The notes: generated by a model not told the origin, from the letters alone. A DNA stretch of 9,153 nucleotides from Gammaproteobacteria bacterium (GCA_030599705.1 JAUVNM010000045.1:1-9153), one strand, 5' to 3'. Positions 1 through 5,710 are shown, counted from the first letter of the stretch. Program-made: numbers and translations.

Positions 1-754
1 AGATTACGAACGGCAACATACCGATGCGCTCAACCAGTTGCAGAAAGAAATGGATACACAGCCAGGCACTGATCGCCGCAACGGCCGTTCCCAGGAACAG
101 CGCGTCCCATGCCACCGGTTCCCCCAGCTGCACCAGCTTGACCGTTTGGTAACCCCCGGCAAGCGTGATCACCGGGATCGACAGCAGAAATGAAAAGCGC
201 GTGGCAGCAGTGCGCGTCAGGCCCAGCGCCAGTCCCGCTGTCATGGTAATGCCCGAGCGTGAGGTACCCGGTACCAGTGACAGCGCCTGTGCTACCCCGA
301 TGAGCAGCACGTCTGAAATACACAGGGTCGTCTCATCGCGTACCCGGCGGCCACGCTGATCCGCCCAGCCCAGCAACACGCCGAACATAATGGTGGTTGC
401 GGCAATGACCAGCGGCGCGCGCAGCGCACCCTCGATCATATCGTGCAGAAAAAATCCTGTCAGTGCCGCTGGCAACGTGCCCAGCAGGACCAGCCAGGCA
501 AGTCTTGCCTCCGGTGTGTGTTCTCCCCCGGCAATCGACCGCAGCCAGTCCGCCAGCATGGTTGCCAGTTCGTGGCGGAAGTACCCGACCACGGCAATGA
601 GGGTGCCCACGTGCACTGCCACATCAAATGCCAGGCCCTGGTCGTCCCAGCCGGCCAGGCTGGGCATCAGTACGAGATGCGCGGAACTGGAGATGGGGAG
701 AAACTCGGTCAGCCCCTGCAACAGGGCAAGCATCACTGAGTGCGTTAAATCCAT
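1..754 (-). CDS. uppP: Undecaprenyl-diphosphatase UppP (BacA family), 3' end cut by the window edge
   Basis: Integral membrane enzyme that dephosphorylates undecaprenyl diphosphate to recycle the lipid carrier for peptidoglycan and other envelope polymers; the family also confers bacitracin tolerance. 251 codons are visible from the ATG at 754 and the frame stays open to position 1, so about 15-20 C-terminal residues of a protein of roughly 270 are missing. The first family motif is QGLTE at residues 13-17, the common (E/Q)xxxE form, followed by LPISSSAH (19-26). The second signature is PGTSRSGIT at 162-170, with the family's key Arg at 166. Hydrophobic stretches between them fit a multipass membrane protein. 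An AGGT lies 6 nt upstream of the ATG as a weak ribosome binding site. The gene starts 13 nt after the stop of the methyltransferase gene, so it is probably the last known gene of the folB-folK-midA-uppP transcript. Confidence 0.96.
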   Translation of the reverse strand, partial: MDLTHSVMLALLQGLTEFLPISSSAHLVLMPSLAGWDDQGLAFDVAVHVGTLIAVVGYFRHELATMLADWLRSIAGGEHTPEARLAWLVLLGTLPAALTGFFLHDMIEGALRAPLVIAATTIMFGVLLGWADQRGRRVRDETTLCISDVLLIGVAQALSLVPGTSRSGITMTAGLALGLTRTAATRFSFLLSIPVITLAGGYQTVKLVQLGEPVAWDALFLGTAVAAISAWLCIHFFLQLVERIGMLPFVI

Positions 755-767
755 GTGTACCTGTTAT

Positions 768-1970
768 TTATAAGCGATGCCGCATATCCTGCATCCGAAA
801 CCCGGGCAGCGGTCCGTCAATGGCCTTTGCCAGCCCGATAAAGGCGAAGCGCTCACCCATTTCTCCCGGCAGTGTCAGCTGTTTTACCTGCTGCGCCGCC
901 TTTATATAGGATAGTGAACCCAGCGGACCACTGGCCTGCAACAATGTATCGAGGCCGCAATCGAGCAGGAAACCCGCCTGGGACGTAAAACCGGTCACCT
1001 CCAGCCCGGCCGCCACGCCGGCCTCGGCCACGGCCGTGAAATCCACGTGGGTGGTGATGTCCTGCAGTCCCGGCCACAGAAACGGATCAGCGTGGGCACG
1101 ATGTCGATAGTGGCACATCAGGGTGCCCCGATTGCGCTGCGGATGATAATACTCGTGCCGCGGATAACCATAGTCACACAATAACAACAATCCCCTGTCG
1201 ATGATGCCGGCAACACTTTCCAGCCAGGGTGCAATCGACAGGTTGACCTCGGACACATACCCGGCCGCCAGCTCACACGCCTGCTGTACACCCTGTACGG
1301 CAGCAACCAGCGCGCCATCCTGCGCTGCCTGCCTGTGCCAGTCAAATCCCGCAGCGCTGCTGGTTACACAAAACTGTTCGATGGTTGCGCCGGTCCAGTT
1401 AAAGCGTTCGGCCGGCATGGCATCCAGCACTTCGTTGGCAAGCAGCACACCGGAAAAACCGGGCTCCGGCAAGGCATCCAGCCAGCTGACGCGCCCGTAC
1501 AGGTGCGGCAGTTGTTCTGCGAGCCGCTGTTGCTGGCGTGCACGCAACTCGGCACTGCGCTCCAGTATCAGGTAACGCCCGGGCAGGCGGCCCAGCCGTT
1601 CCAGTTCGCGCAGCACATCCATCGCGAGTGCCCCGCTGCCGGCGCCGAACTCAAGAACATCGCCGGCTTCCAGTTGCTCCAGTACCCGGGCGCAGGTCTG
1701 CGCGAGGCAACGGCCGAACAGCGGCGAGAGTTCCGGCGCCGTGACGAAATCGCCGGCAGAACCGAATTTTCTCGAGCCGGCGCTATAGTAACCGAGACCG
1801 GGTGCGTAGAGACAACGCTCCATCCAGGCGGAGAACGGCAAGGCGCCCCCGGCTGCCGCTATGTCCTTTTGAAGGAGGTCTGTCAGCCGCTCGCTCAGGG
1901 CAAGCGCCGGTGGTGAGGGCGCAGGTAATTCGTTCATACAGGTTTCTGGAGCAACACCGGGACCCGGCAT
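768..1970 (-). CDS. MidA/NDUFAF7-family SAM-dependent methyltransferase
   Basis: 400-residue protein of the COG1565 family. Eukaryotic NDUFAF7 (MidA) methylates an arginine of the complex I subunit NDUFS2; the bacterial substrate is not settled, so no substrate is assigned. Visible family features in order: GLGYYSAGSRKFGSAGDFVTAPE (residues 58-80); the SAM-binding glycine motif EFGAGSGAL (107-115); an acidic strand end in YLILERS (133-139); ANEVLDAMP (178-186), the conserved post-SAM motif; then LLLCDYGYPRHEYYHP in the C-terminal half. The ATG at 1970 has an AGGG 5 nt upstream and lies 2 nt after the folK stop. A second in-frame ATG at 1937 (Met12) is a possible start, because residues 1-11 are proline-rich and not obviously conserved. 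No signal peptide is seen, so it is probably cytoplasmic. Linkage to folK suggests co-transcription rather than shared pathway. Confidence 0.9.
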   Translation of the reverse strand: MPGPGVAPETCMNELPAPSPPALALSERLTDLLQKDIAAAGGALPFSAWMERCLYAPGLGYYSAGSRKFGSAGDFVTAPELSPLFGRCLAQTCARVLEQLEAGDVLEFGAGSGALAMDVLRELERLGRLPGRYLILERSAELRARQQQRLAEQLPHLYGRVSWLDALPEPGFSGVLLANEVLDAMPAERFNWTGATIEQFCVTSSAAGFDWHRQAAQDGALVAAVQGVQQACELAAGYVSEVNLSIAPWLESVAGIIDRGLLLLCDYGYPRHEYYHPQRNRGTLMCHYRHRAHADPFLWPGLQDITTHVDFTAVAEAGVAAGLEVTGFTSQAGFLLDCGLDTLLQASGPLGSLSYIKAAQQVKQLTLPGEMGERFAFIGLAKAIDGPLPGFRMQDMRHRL

Positions 1971-1972
1971 GG

Positions 1973-2473
1973 TTACCCTGCTGCTTCACCGGGAGACCAG
2001 TCGACACGCTGCAGCACCTGGCTGGCATCCGCGAACTCCGCCCACAATGTATCAAGGCGTTCACCGGAGACCGGGTGCCGCTGTGAACCGGCGATCTCGG
2101 CGAGTGGTCCGAGCACAAAGGCATAGCGGGTAATGTCCGCGCGCGGCAGTACCACACCATCCCGGTCCATCACCAGGTCGTCATAGAGGAGAAGATCGAG
2201 ATCCAGGGTGCGCGCACCGAGACCGGCACTGCGATCACGGTCATTGTGGTGCTCAATCGTGTGCAACCGGTCCTGCACATCACGTGGACTCATGCCGGTT
2301 TCAAAACCCACGACCAGATTATAGAACGGCGCACCCTCAAAGCCGACGGCAGCGCTTTCGTACACCGGGGACTGCGCCAGTGCGCCAAATTCCTGCGCCA
2401 GCATCCGCAGTGCCGCCTTGATATGGTGTCGGCGTTCGATATTGCTGCCGAGACTGACATACACCTGCGCCAC
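1973..2473 (-). CDS. folK: 2-amino-4-hydroxy-6-hydroxymethyldihydropteridine diphosphokinase (HPPK)
   Basis: Cytoplasmic folate-pathway enzyme that transfers pyrophosphate from ATP to 6-hydroxymethyl-7,8-dihydropterin, giving the substrate for dihydropteroate synthase. The 166-residue product has the N-terminal strand and turn VYVSLGSN (4-11), the pterin-pocket segment GFEGAPFYNLVVGFET (44-59), and the HPPK signature RTLDLDLLLYDD (88-99). Asp91 and Asp93 correspond to the paired Mg-binding aspartates of the E. coli enzyme, and LPRADITRYAFVLGPLAEIA (109-128) is the following conserved block. Before the signature it reads DRDRSAGLGART rather than the enterobacterial RWGPRT form, and Arg81 and Arg88 are kept. 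The start is GTG at 2473, 4 nt after the folB stop, with no strong Shine-Dalgarno, which suggests translational coupling to folB. No in-frame ATG near the N-terminus would keep the first strand. Confidence 0.94.
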   Translation of the reverse strand: MAQVYVSLGSNIERRHHIKAALRMLAQEFGALAQSPVYESAAVGFEGAPFYNLVVGFETGMSPRDVQDRLHTIEHHNDRDRSAGLGARTLDLDLLLYDDLVMDRDGVVLPRADITRYAFVLGPLAEIAGSQRHPVSGERLDTLWAEFADASQVLQRVDWSPGEAAG

Positions 2474-2477
2474 GGGT

Positions 2478-2837
2478 TCAGGTGTCCGCGTTGCCGCGCT
2501 CTATCAATATCCCCACATCGCGCGATCCGCGCAGCGCGCCCGGCTTGTGCAGCTTTAGCCGCACCCAGGAAACATTGAACTCATCCATGACAATTCCGGC
2601 CACCTTCTCGGCGAGGGTTTCCACCAGCTGGAATTCACTGCCACCGACAAACGCAATCAGACGCTTGGCGACCGCCTTGTAGTTCAGGGTGTCCTCAATG
2701 CTGTCGGTTGCAGCCGCCGCGCGGATATCGGCCGCCATCTCGAGGTCAAGGCTCACAGTCTGCCTGACCTTGCGTTCCCAGTCGTAGATGCCGATGATGG
2801 TCTCGATCCGCAGATCGCTGATAAAGATGATGTCCAT
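2478..2837 (-). CDS. folB: Dihydroneopterin aldolase
   Basis: Cleaves 7,8-dihydroneopterin to 6-hydroxymethyl-7,8-dihydropterin and glycolaldehyde, the step before FolK, so the first two genes of this operon catalyse consecutive reactions. The 119-residue product aligns with E. coli FolB almost without gaps: IGIYDWE (15-21), LNYKAVA with Tyr53, LVETLAEKVA with Glu73, KLHKPGA with Lys98, and VGILIERG (108-115). Glu73, Tyr53 and Lys98 match the known pterin-binding and catalytic positions. The reading frame stays open upstream to a TTG at 2867, but I place the start at the ATG at 2837: that Met aligns with the E. coli N-terminus, and the TTG lies inside the likely -10 element. The ribosome binding site is poor. 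First gene of the minus-strand folB-folK-midA-uppP operon. Confidence 0.95.
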   Translation of the reverse strand: MDIIFISDLRIETIIGIYDWERKVRQTVSLDLEMAADIRAAAATDSIEDTLNYKAVAKRLIAFVGGSEFQLVETLAEKVAGIVMDEFNVSWVRLKLHKPGALRGSRDVGILIERGNADT

Positions 2838-2865
2838 GAGTATTTGCGGCGGTTTACGTACCGTC

Positions 2866-2894
2866 AATATAGAGCCTTGTTATCACGATGACCA
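2866..2894 (-). promoter_or_regulatory. Predicted sigma70-type promoter for the folB operon
   Basis: On the minus strand, TGGTCA (2889-2894, 4 of 6 matches to TTGACA) is followed after exactly 17 nt by TATATT (2866-2871, 5 of 6 matches to TATAAT). Transcription would begin near 2859, giving a leader of about 22 nt to the folB ATG. It is the only good AT-rich hexamer in the divergent folB/plsY gap. Predicted from sequence match only. Confidence 0.55.
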
Positions 2895-2902
2895 GCCGCA
2901 CG

Positions 2903-2918
2903 GGCCGGGGTTCCGGCC
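2903..2918. other. GC-only hairpin between divergent folB and plsY
   Basis: GGCCGG (2903-2908) and CCGGCC (2913-2918) form a perfect 6-bp stem around GGTT. It lies upstream of the folB -35 element and ahead of plsY. There is no following T-tract in either direction, so it is not a typical intrinsic terminator. It shares the CCGGCCGG core with the REP element near 3573 but has no GTAG head. A degenerate REP remnant or chance GC-rich sequence are both possible. Confidence 0.3.
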
Positions 2919-2951
2919 GGGTGCTTGACCTCACGCGCCATAGCGATTCCA

Positions 2952-3554
2952 ATGGCAACCATGATGATCGATCTCCTGCTGGTCCTGGGCGGCTACCTGT
3001 TCGGCTCCATATCCACCGCCATTGTCACCTGCAAACTGATGGGGCTGCCCGACCCGCGCACCGAGGGTTCGCAGAACCCCGGCGCCACCAACGTGCTGCG
3101 CATCGGCGGTAAAAAGGCCGCCTTCGTGACGCTGGCCGGTGACATGCTGAAGGGCCTGGTGCCGGTACTGATAGCACAGGCACTGCTGGCCGGCCCGGTG
3201 ATTCTCGCCGCGACCGCACTGGCCGCCTTTCTCGGTCACCTGTACCCGGTATTTTTCAGCTTCCAGGGGGGCAAGGGGGTCGCGACCGCCCTCGGGGTCC
3301 TGTTCGGGCTGTCCTGGCAGGTCGGCCTCGCCGTCACCGGCATCTGGCTGGGTATGGCACTGCTGTTTCGCATTTCCTCGCTGTCGGCACTGACATCCAT
3401 GCTGCTGGCGCCGGCGTGTTTCTGGTGGCTGCAGCCGGAACCGGCCTTCATCGGCGTCATGGTCATCATTACCACGTTGCTGTTCTGGCGGCACCGCACC
3501 AATATCCGCGACCTGCTGGCAGGCAGGGAAGGCAAGATCGGCACGGACAGGTAA
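2952..3554 (+). CDS. plsY: Acyl-phosphate:glycerol-3-phosphate acyltransferase PlsY
   Basis: Inner-membrane enzyme that transfers an acyl group from acyl-phosphate (made by PlsX) to the sn-1 position of glycerol-3-phosphate, the first step of phospholipid synthesis. The 200-residue product has three cytoplasmic family signatures: GSIS near residue 18 leading into LPDPRTEGSQNPGATNVLR (32-50); FQGGKGVATALG (104-115), a glycine-rich loop of the phosphate-binding type; and WRHRTNIRDLLAGREGKI (179-196). Hydrophobic helices separate these, as expected for a multipass protein. The start is uncertain. ATGs at 2952, 2961 and 2964 are all in frame, none has a good Shine-Dalgarno, and the family N-terminus fits MMIDLLL (2961) as well. 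A TTG at 2925 would add nine residues that look non-conserved. The gene ends in tandem stops (TAATAA). No convincing promoter is seen; TTGACC at 2925-2930 is a possible -35 without a good -10. Confidence 0.95.
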   Translation: MATMMIDLLLVLGGYLFGSISTAIVTCKLMGLPDPRTEGSQNPGATNVLRIGGKKAAFVTLAGDMLKGLVPVLIAQALLAGPVILAATALAAFLGHLYPVFFSFQGGKGVATALGVLFGLSWQVGLAVTGIWLGMALLFRISSLSALTSMLLAPACFWWLQPEPAFIGVMVIITTLLFWRHRTNIRDLLAGREGKIGTDR

Positions 3555-3569
3555 TAAACCGGTCACCCG

Positions 3570-3643
3570 TTCCCGGCCGGGGGCCGGTCCTACGATTCGT
3601 GAATTCCCTAAATCTCTCGTAGGACCCGCGCCCGCGCGGGGAA
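3570..3643. repeat. Head-to-head pair of GTAG-type REP sequences (REPIN-like) between convergent genes
   Basis: Two related palindromic units face each other. The left unit, on the minus strand (3595 to 3570), begins TCGTAGGACC, folds CCGGCC/GGCCGG (3573-3578 with 3582-3587, loop GGG) and ends GGGAA. The right unit, on the plus strand (3617 to 3643), also begins TCGTAGGACC, folds CCCGCG/CGCGGG (3625-3630 with 3635-3640, loop CCCG) and ends GGGGAA. The two heads form a perfect 10-bp inverted repeat (3586-3595 with 3617-3626) around a 21-nt spacer. A GTAG head followed by a GC hairpin is the hallmark of REPs mobilised by RAYT (TnpA-REP) transposases, and an inverted REP pair is a REPIN. The hairpins differ in sequence but keep paired stems. 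The position between the plsY and tsaD stops fits the usual intergenic location, and the pair may also act as a bidirectional transcript end. Family name and copy number cannot be seen here. Confidence 0.72.
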
Positions 3644-3653
3644 TTTTCGATCG

Positions 3654-4670
3654 CTACGCATGCTCCACGGGATCGAGGTCCTCCAGTGACCAGCGCGGGG
3701 TAACACTGACTGACAACGGTGCGGACTGGCCGGCCCGCAGACGCTGGTGTCCGGCATAGGCAATCATGGCGCCGTTATCGGTACAGAATTCCGGCCGCGG
3801 GTAGAATATATGCCCGCCTTCTTCCTCCATGAGGTCGCCGAGCCGCGCGCGCAAACGCTGGTTGGCGCCGACGCCACCGGCGATGACCAGTTTCCGGATG
3901 CCGGTCTGGCGCAACGCCCGGCGGCACTTGATGGTCATGGTATCGACCACCGCGTCCTCGAAGGCGCGTGCCACATCGGCGCGTGCCTGGTCGTCCTGTT
4001 CAGACTTGCGCCAGGTATTCAGGGCAAAGGTCTTGAGTCCGCTGAAGCTGAAATCCAGGCCAGGGCGGTCAGTCATCGGGCGCGGGAAGGTAAACCGCTC
4101 CGGGTTCCCCTGCCGGGCCAGCTGTGCCAGCGCCGGGCCACCCGGGTACGGCAACCCCAGCAGCTTGGCGGTCTTGTCAAAGGCCTCGCCCACCGCATCA
4201 TCGACTGACTCCCCCAGCACCCGATAGCGGCCGATCCCGGCGACCTGCACCAGCAGACTGTGGCCACCCGACACCAGCAGGGCGATAAACGGAAACCCGG
4301 GCGGGTCCGGCTCCAGCATCGGGGCCAGCAGGTGGCCCTCCATGTGATGCACCGCAATCGCCGGTATGCCCCGGGACCACGCCAGACAGCGGCCGGTCAG
4401 CGCACCGACCAGCAGCGCCCCCACCAGTCCCGGGCCGGCCGTGTAGGCCACCCCGTCGATGGCATCTACCCCGGACTCGTCAATAACCTCTTGAATAAGC
4501 GGAGAAAGTTTCCGGATATGATCGCGGGAGGCAAGTTCCGGCACCACCCCGCCATAGCGGGCATGCAACTCGATCTGGCTATAGAGGGCATGCGCGAGCA
4601 GCCCGCCGTCCGTTGCATAGATGGCGACACCGGTCTCGTCGCAGGAGGTCTCGATTCCGAGTACGCGCAT
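3654..4670 (-). CDS. tsaD: tRNA N6-threonylcarbamoyladenosine transferase TsaD
   Basis: Catalytic subunit of the TsaB-TsaD-TsaE complex that transfers the threonylcarbamoyl group from TC-AMP to A37 of ANN-decoding tRNAs (t6A); essential in many bacteria. The 338-residue length is close to the 337 of E. coli. Visible elements: the ASKHA nucleotide-binding N-terminus LGIETSCDETGVAI (4-17); GGVVPELASRDH (40-51); the metal-binding HMEGH (109-113, His109 and His113); VSGGHS (133-138); FDKTAKLLGLPYPGGP (164-179); SFSGLKT (208-214); AGGVGAN (264-270); and CTDNGAMIA with metal-ligand Asp298. The start ATG at 4670 aligns with the family N-terminus, with AGGTG very close upstream. A weak TTGTTT/TACCAT promoter-like pair (4699-4704 and 4677-4682, 16-nt spacer) would give an almost leaderless transcript. 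It is divergent from rpsU, the usual gammaproteobacterial arrangement. Confidence 0.97.
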   Translation of the reverse strand: MRVLGIETSCDETGVAIYATDGGLLAHALYSQIELHARYGGVVPELASRDHIRKLSPLIQEVIDESGVDAIDGVAYTAGPGLVGALLVGALTGRCLAWSRGIPAIAVHHMEGHLLAPMLEPDPPGFPFIALLVSGGHSLLVQVAGIGRYRVLGESVDDAVGEAFDKTAKLLGLPYPGGPALAQLARQGNPERFTFPRPMTDRPGLDFSFSGLKTFALNTWRKSEQDDQARADVARAFEDAVVDTMTIKCRRALRQTGIRKLVIAGGVGANQRLRARLGDLMEEEGGHIFYPRPEFCTDNGAMIAYAGHQRLRAGQSAPLSVSVTPRWSLEDLDPVEHA

Positions 4671-4692
4671 GCACCTATGGTAATCTGCGCGG

Positions 4693-4705
4693 CTTGTTAA
4701 ACAAG
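4693..4705. promoter_or_regulatory. Perfect 13-bp palindrome in the tsaD/rpsU divergent promoter region
   Basis: CTTGTTAAACAAG is a perfect inverted repeat of 6-bp arms around one A. It lies 8 nt upstream of the predicted rpsU -35 and overlaps the weak tsaD -35 candidate. Its symmetry suits binding of a dimeric regulator, but it matches no operator I can name. It is not a LexA (CTGT-N8-ACAG) site, which is found in the E. coli rpsU promoter region. Confidence 0.3.
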
Positions 4706-4712
4706 GAAATTT

Positions 4713-4741
4713 TTGCCTTTTCCCGGTGACGTGTATAAAAT
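4713..4741 (+). promoter_or_regulatory. Predicted sigma70 promoter of the rpsU-yqeY-dnaG-rpoD operon
   Basis: TTGCCT (4713-4718, 4 of 6 matches) and TAAAAT (4736-4741, 5 of 6 matches) are 17 nt apart. An alternative -10, TATAAA (4734-4739), gives a 15-nt spacer. An A/T-rich stretch (GGAAATTTTT) lies just before and over the -35, as an UP-like element would. Transcription would start near 4748, about 35 nt before the rpsU ATG. Confidence 0.6.
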
Positions 4742-4773
4742 GCGCAGCCCTCTTGGAAAGCAGTCTGATTTAC

Positions 4774-4777
4774 AGGA
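4774..4777 (+). promoter_or_regulatory. Ribosome binding site that fixes the rpsU start
   Basis: AGGA with a 5-nt T-only spacer precedes the ATG at 4783. The frame is open further upstream to an ATG at 4726, but that start would lie before the predicted transcription start and would add 19 residues absent from S21 proteins. This site therefore supports 4783. Confidence 0.75.
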
Positions 4778-4782
4778 TTTTT

Positions 4783-4998
4783 ATGCCTAATGTACGTGTA
4801 AGAGACAACGAGCCGTTTGAAATCGCGATCCGCCGTTTCAAGCGTGCCTGCGAAAAAGCCGGAATTCTTTCGGAAGTGCGTCGTCGCGAGTTTTATGAAA
4901 AACCCACGCAGGAACGCAAGCGCATGAAGGCTGCCGCCGTCAAGCGTACCCAGAAGAAAGTCAGCCGCGAACTCGCACGCCGCGTCCGCCTTTACTGA
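4783..4998 (+). CDS. rpsU: 30S ribosomal protein S21
   Basis: Small basic protein of the 30S subunit, located near the 3' end of 16S rRNA and involved in initiation complex formation. The 71-residue length equals that of E. coli S21. The sequence is nearly collinear with it: VRVRDNEPFEIAIRRFKRACEKAGILSEVRRREFYEKPTQERKRMKAAAVKRT, then an Arg/Lys-rich end RELARRVRLY. It begins MPNVRV, and the start is supported by the AGGA at 4774-4777. First gene of the macromolecular synthesis operon, coupling a ribosomal protein to primase and sigma70. The E. coli operon has an intrinsic terminator after rpsU; the 23-nt gap to yqeY here is too short for one and shows no hairpin with T-tract. Confidence 0.98.
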   Translation: MPNVRVRDNEPFEIAIRRFKRACEKAGILSEVRRREFYEKPTQERKRMKAAAVKRTQKKVSRELARRVRLY

Positions 4999-5011
4999 TC
5001 CGGATACACCG

Positions 5012-5019
5012 CCCCCCCC
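5012..5019 (+). repeat. Eight-nucleotide C homopolymer immediately upstream of yqeY
   Basis: A run of eight C residues lies 3-10 nt before the yqeY ATG, exactly where a Shine-Dalgarno would be expected. It is flanked by single G residues. Long C runs are prone to slippage and to sequencing error. Because it is intergenic, a length change would alter spacing or structure, not reading frame. Confidence 0.85.
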
Positions 5020-5021
5020 GT

Positions 5022-5465
5022 ATGTCCCTCAAGGACCGCATTCAGCAGGACATGAAGGCTGCCATGCGGTCCGGCGACAAGCCCCGGCTGGGGACCATTC
5101 GCCTGATGCTGGCCGCGATCAAGCAAAGGGAAATCGATGAACGCATTGAACTTGGTGATGCCGAGGCCACGGCCATACTCGACAAGATGGTCAAGCAGCG
5201 GCGTGAATCCATCAGCCAGTTTGAAAAAGCCGGACGCGATGACCTGGTAGCGCAGGAAGCCGGCGAGCTGACACTCATCCAGGAGTACCTGCCTGAACAA
5301 CTGAGCGAGACCGAGATCAACGCCCTGATCGACGCGGCCATGACCGACACCGGCGCCACCTCTATAAAGGACATGGGCAAGGTCATGGGACAACTGAAAC
5401 CGAAGCTGCAGGGCCGTGCCGACATGAGCGCCGTCAGTGCCCTCATCAAATCCCGCCTGGGCTGA
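5022..5465 (+). CDS. YqeY/GatB-like domain protein
   Basis: Cytoplasmic helical protein of 147 residues, matching the usual length (about 148) of stand-alone YqeY proteins. They resemble the C-terminal tRNA-binding domain of GatB, the amidotransferase subunit. A role in aminoacyl-tRNA or translation quality control is suspected for the family, but no reaction is assigned. Recognisable blocks: LKDRIQQDMKAAMRSGDKPRLGTIRLMLAAIKQREID (3-39), KMVKQRRESISQFEKAGRDDL (55-75), EYLPEQLSE (88-96), and DMGKVMGQLKPKLQGRADMSAVSALIKSRL. The ATG at 5022 follows the rpsU stop by 23 nt. No Shine-Dalgarno is visible; the site is a poly-C run. Gene order rpsU-yqeY-dnaG is known outside the enterics, where yqeY is absent from the operon. 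After its stop, about 315 nt separate it from dnaG, most of which is the MITE-like element. Confidence 0.93.
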   Translation: MSLKDRIQQDMKAAMRSGDKPRLGTIRLMLAAIKQREIDERIELGDAEATAILDKMVKQRRESISQFEKAGRDDLVAQEAGELTLIQEYLPEQLSETEINALIDAAMTDTGATSIKDMGKVMGQLKPKLQGRADMSAVSALIKSRLG

Positions 5466-5504
5466 TTCATGCCCCGGCTCTCAAGCAACACACTATTAAA
5501 ACTT

Positions 5505-5710
5505 TGCCACAGAGGGCACAGAAAACACAGAGAAATGAATTCTGTGTTCTATTCCTGCATGAATTAACTATTCTCTTGCGCGCCATGTTCAGACGCGTTT
5601 TACCAGTCCAGTGCAAATCACCCTTAACTGTATCCATTCCCGGATACCGGGATAAATATCAGATTATCAAGGCATTGATTTACTCTGTGATCTCTGTGCC
5701 CTCTGTGGCA
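5505..5710. mobile_element. MITE-like palindromic element with CACAGAG-unit terminal inverted repeats
   Basis: The 315-nt yqeY-dnaG gap holds an element of about 206 bp with 28-nt inverted ends (5505-5532 and 5683-5710) that match at 26 of 28 positions, including an uninterrupted 18-nt match TGCCACAGAGGGCACAGA. Each end has three CACAGAG-type units at a 9-bp period (5508, 5517, 5526; complements at 5683, 5692, 5701). The interior is clearly A/T-richer than neighbouring genes and has local hairpins: AACACAGA/TCTGTGTT (5524-5531 with 5541-5548), and two mutually exclusive ones near 5630-5652. No credible gene lies inside; a 77-codon TTG-started frame (5504-5737) only translates the repeats. I recall this type of CACAGAG repeat from many unrelated bacterial genomes, but cannot confirm it here. 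No clear target-site duplication is visible. The remaining gap to dnaG (5711-5780) holds an AATAAT (5733-5738) without a matching -35. Confidence 0.65.

Noticed and set aside
1335..1916. 193-codon open frame on the plus strand
   Set aside because: Antisense to the MidA-like methyltransferase, whose SAM-binding motif and family blocks are clear.
2838..2867. TTG start adding ten residues to FolB
   Set aside because: The TTG falls inside the predicted -10 element, and the ATG at 2837 aligns with the E. coli FolB N-terminus.
2931..3566. 211-codon open frame on the minus strand
   Set aside because: Antisense to plsY and rich in His and Gln, as expected from the complement of a membrane-protein gene.
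4726..4782. N-terminal extension of rpsU from an upstream ATG
   Set aside because: It would start before the predicted transcription start and adds 19 residues not found in S21; the ATG at 4783 has a good AGGA site.
4745..4782. LexA (SOS) box upstream of rpsU, as in E. coli
   Set aside because: CTGATTTACAG resembles half sites, but the CTGT-N8-ACAG spacing is not met.
4999..5021. Intrinsic terminator after rpsU, as in the E. coli operon
   Set aside because: The gap is only 23 nt, with no stem-loop and no T-tract.
5505..5710. CRISPR array reading of the repeated CACAGAG units
   Set aside because: Units are 7-9 bp with almost no spacer and occur as an inverted pair of arms, which does not fit repeats of 24-37 bp separated by unique spacers.
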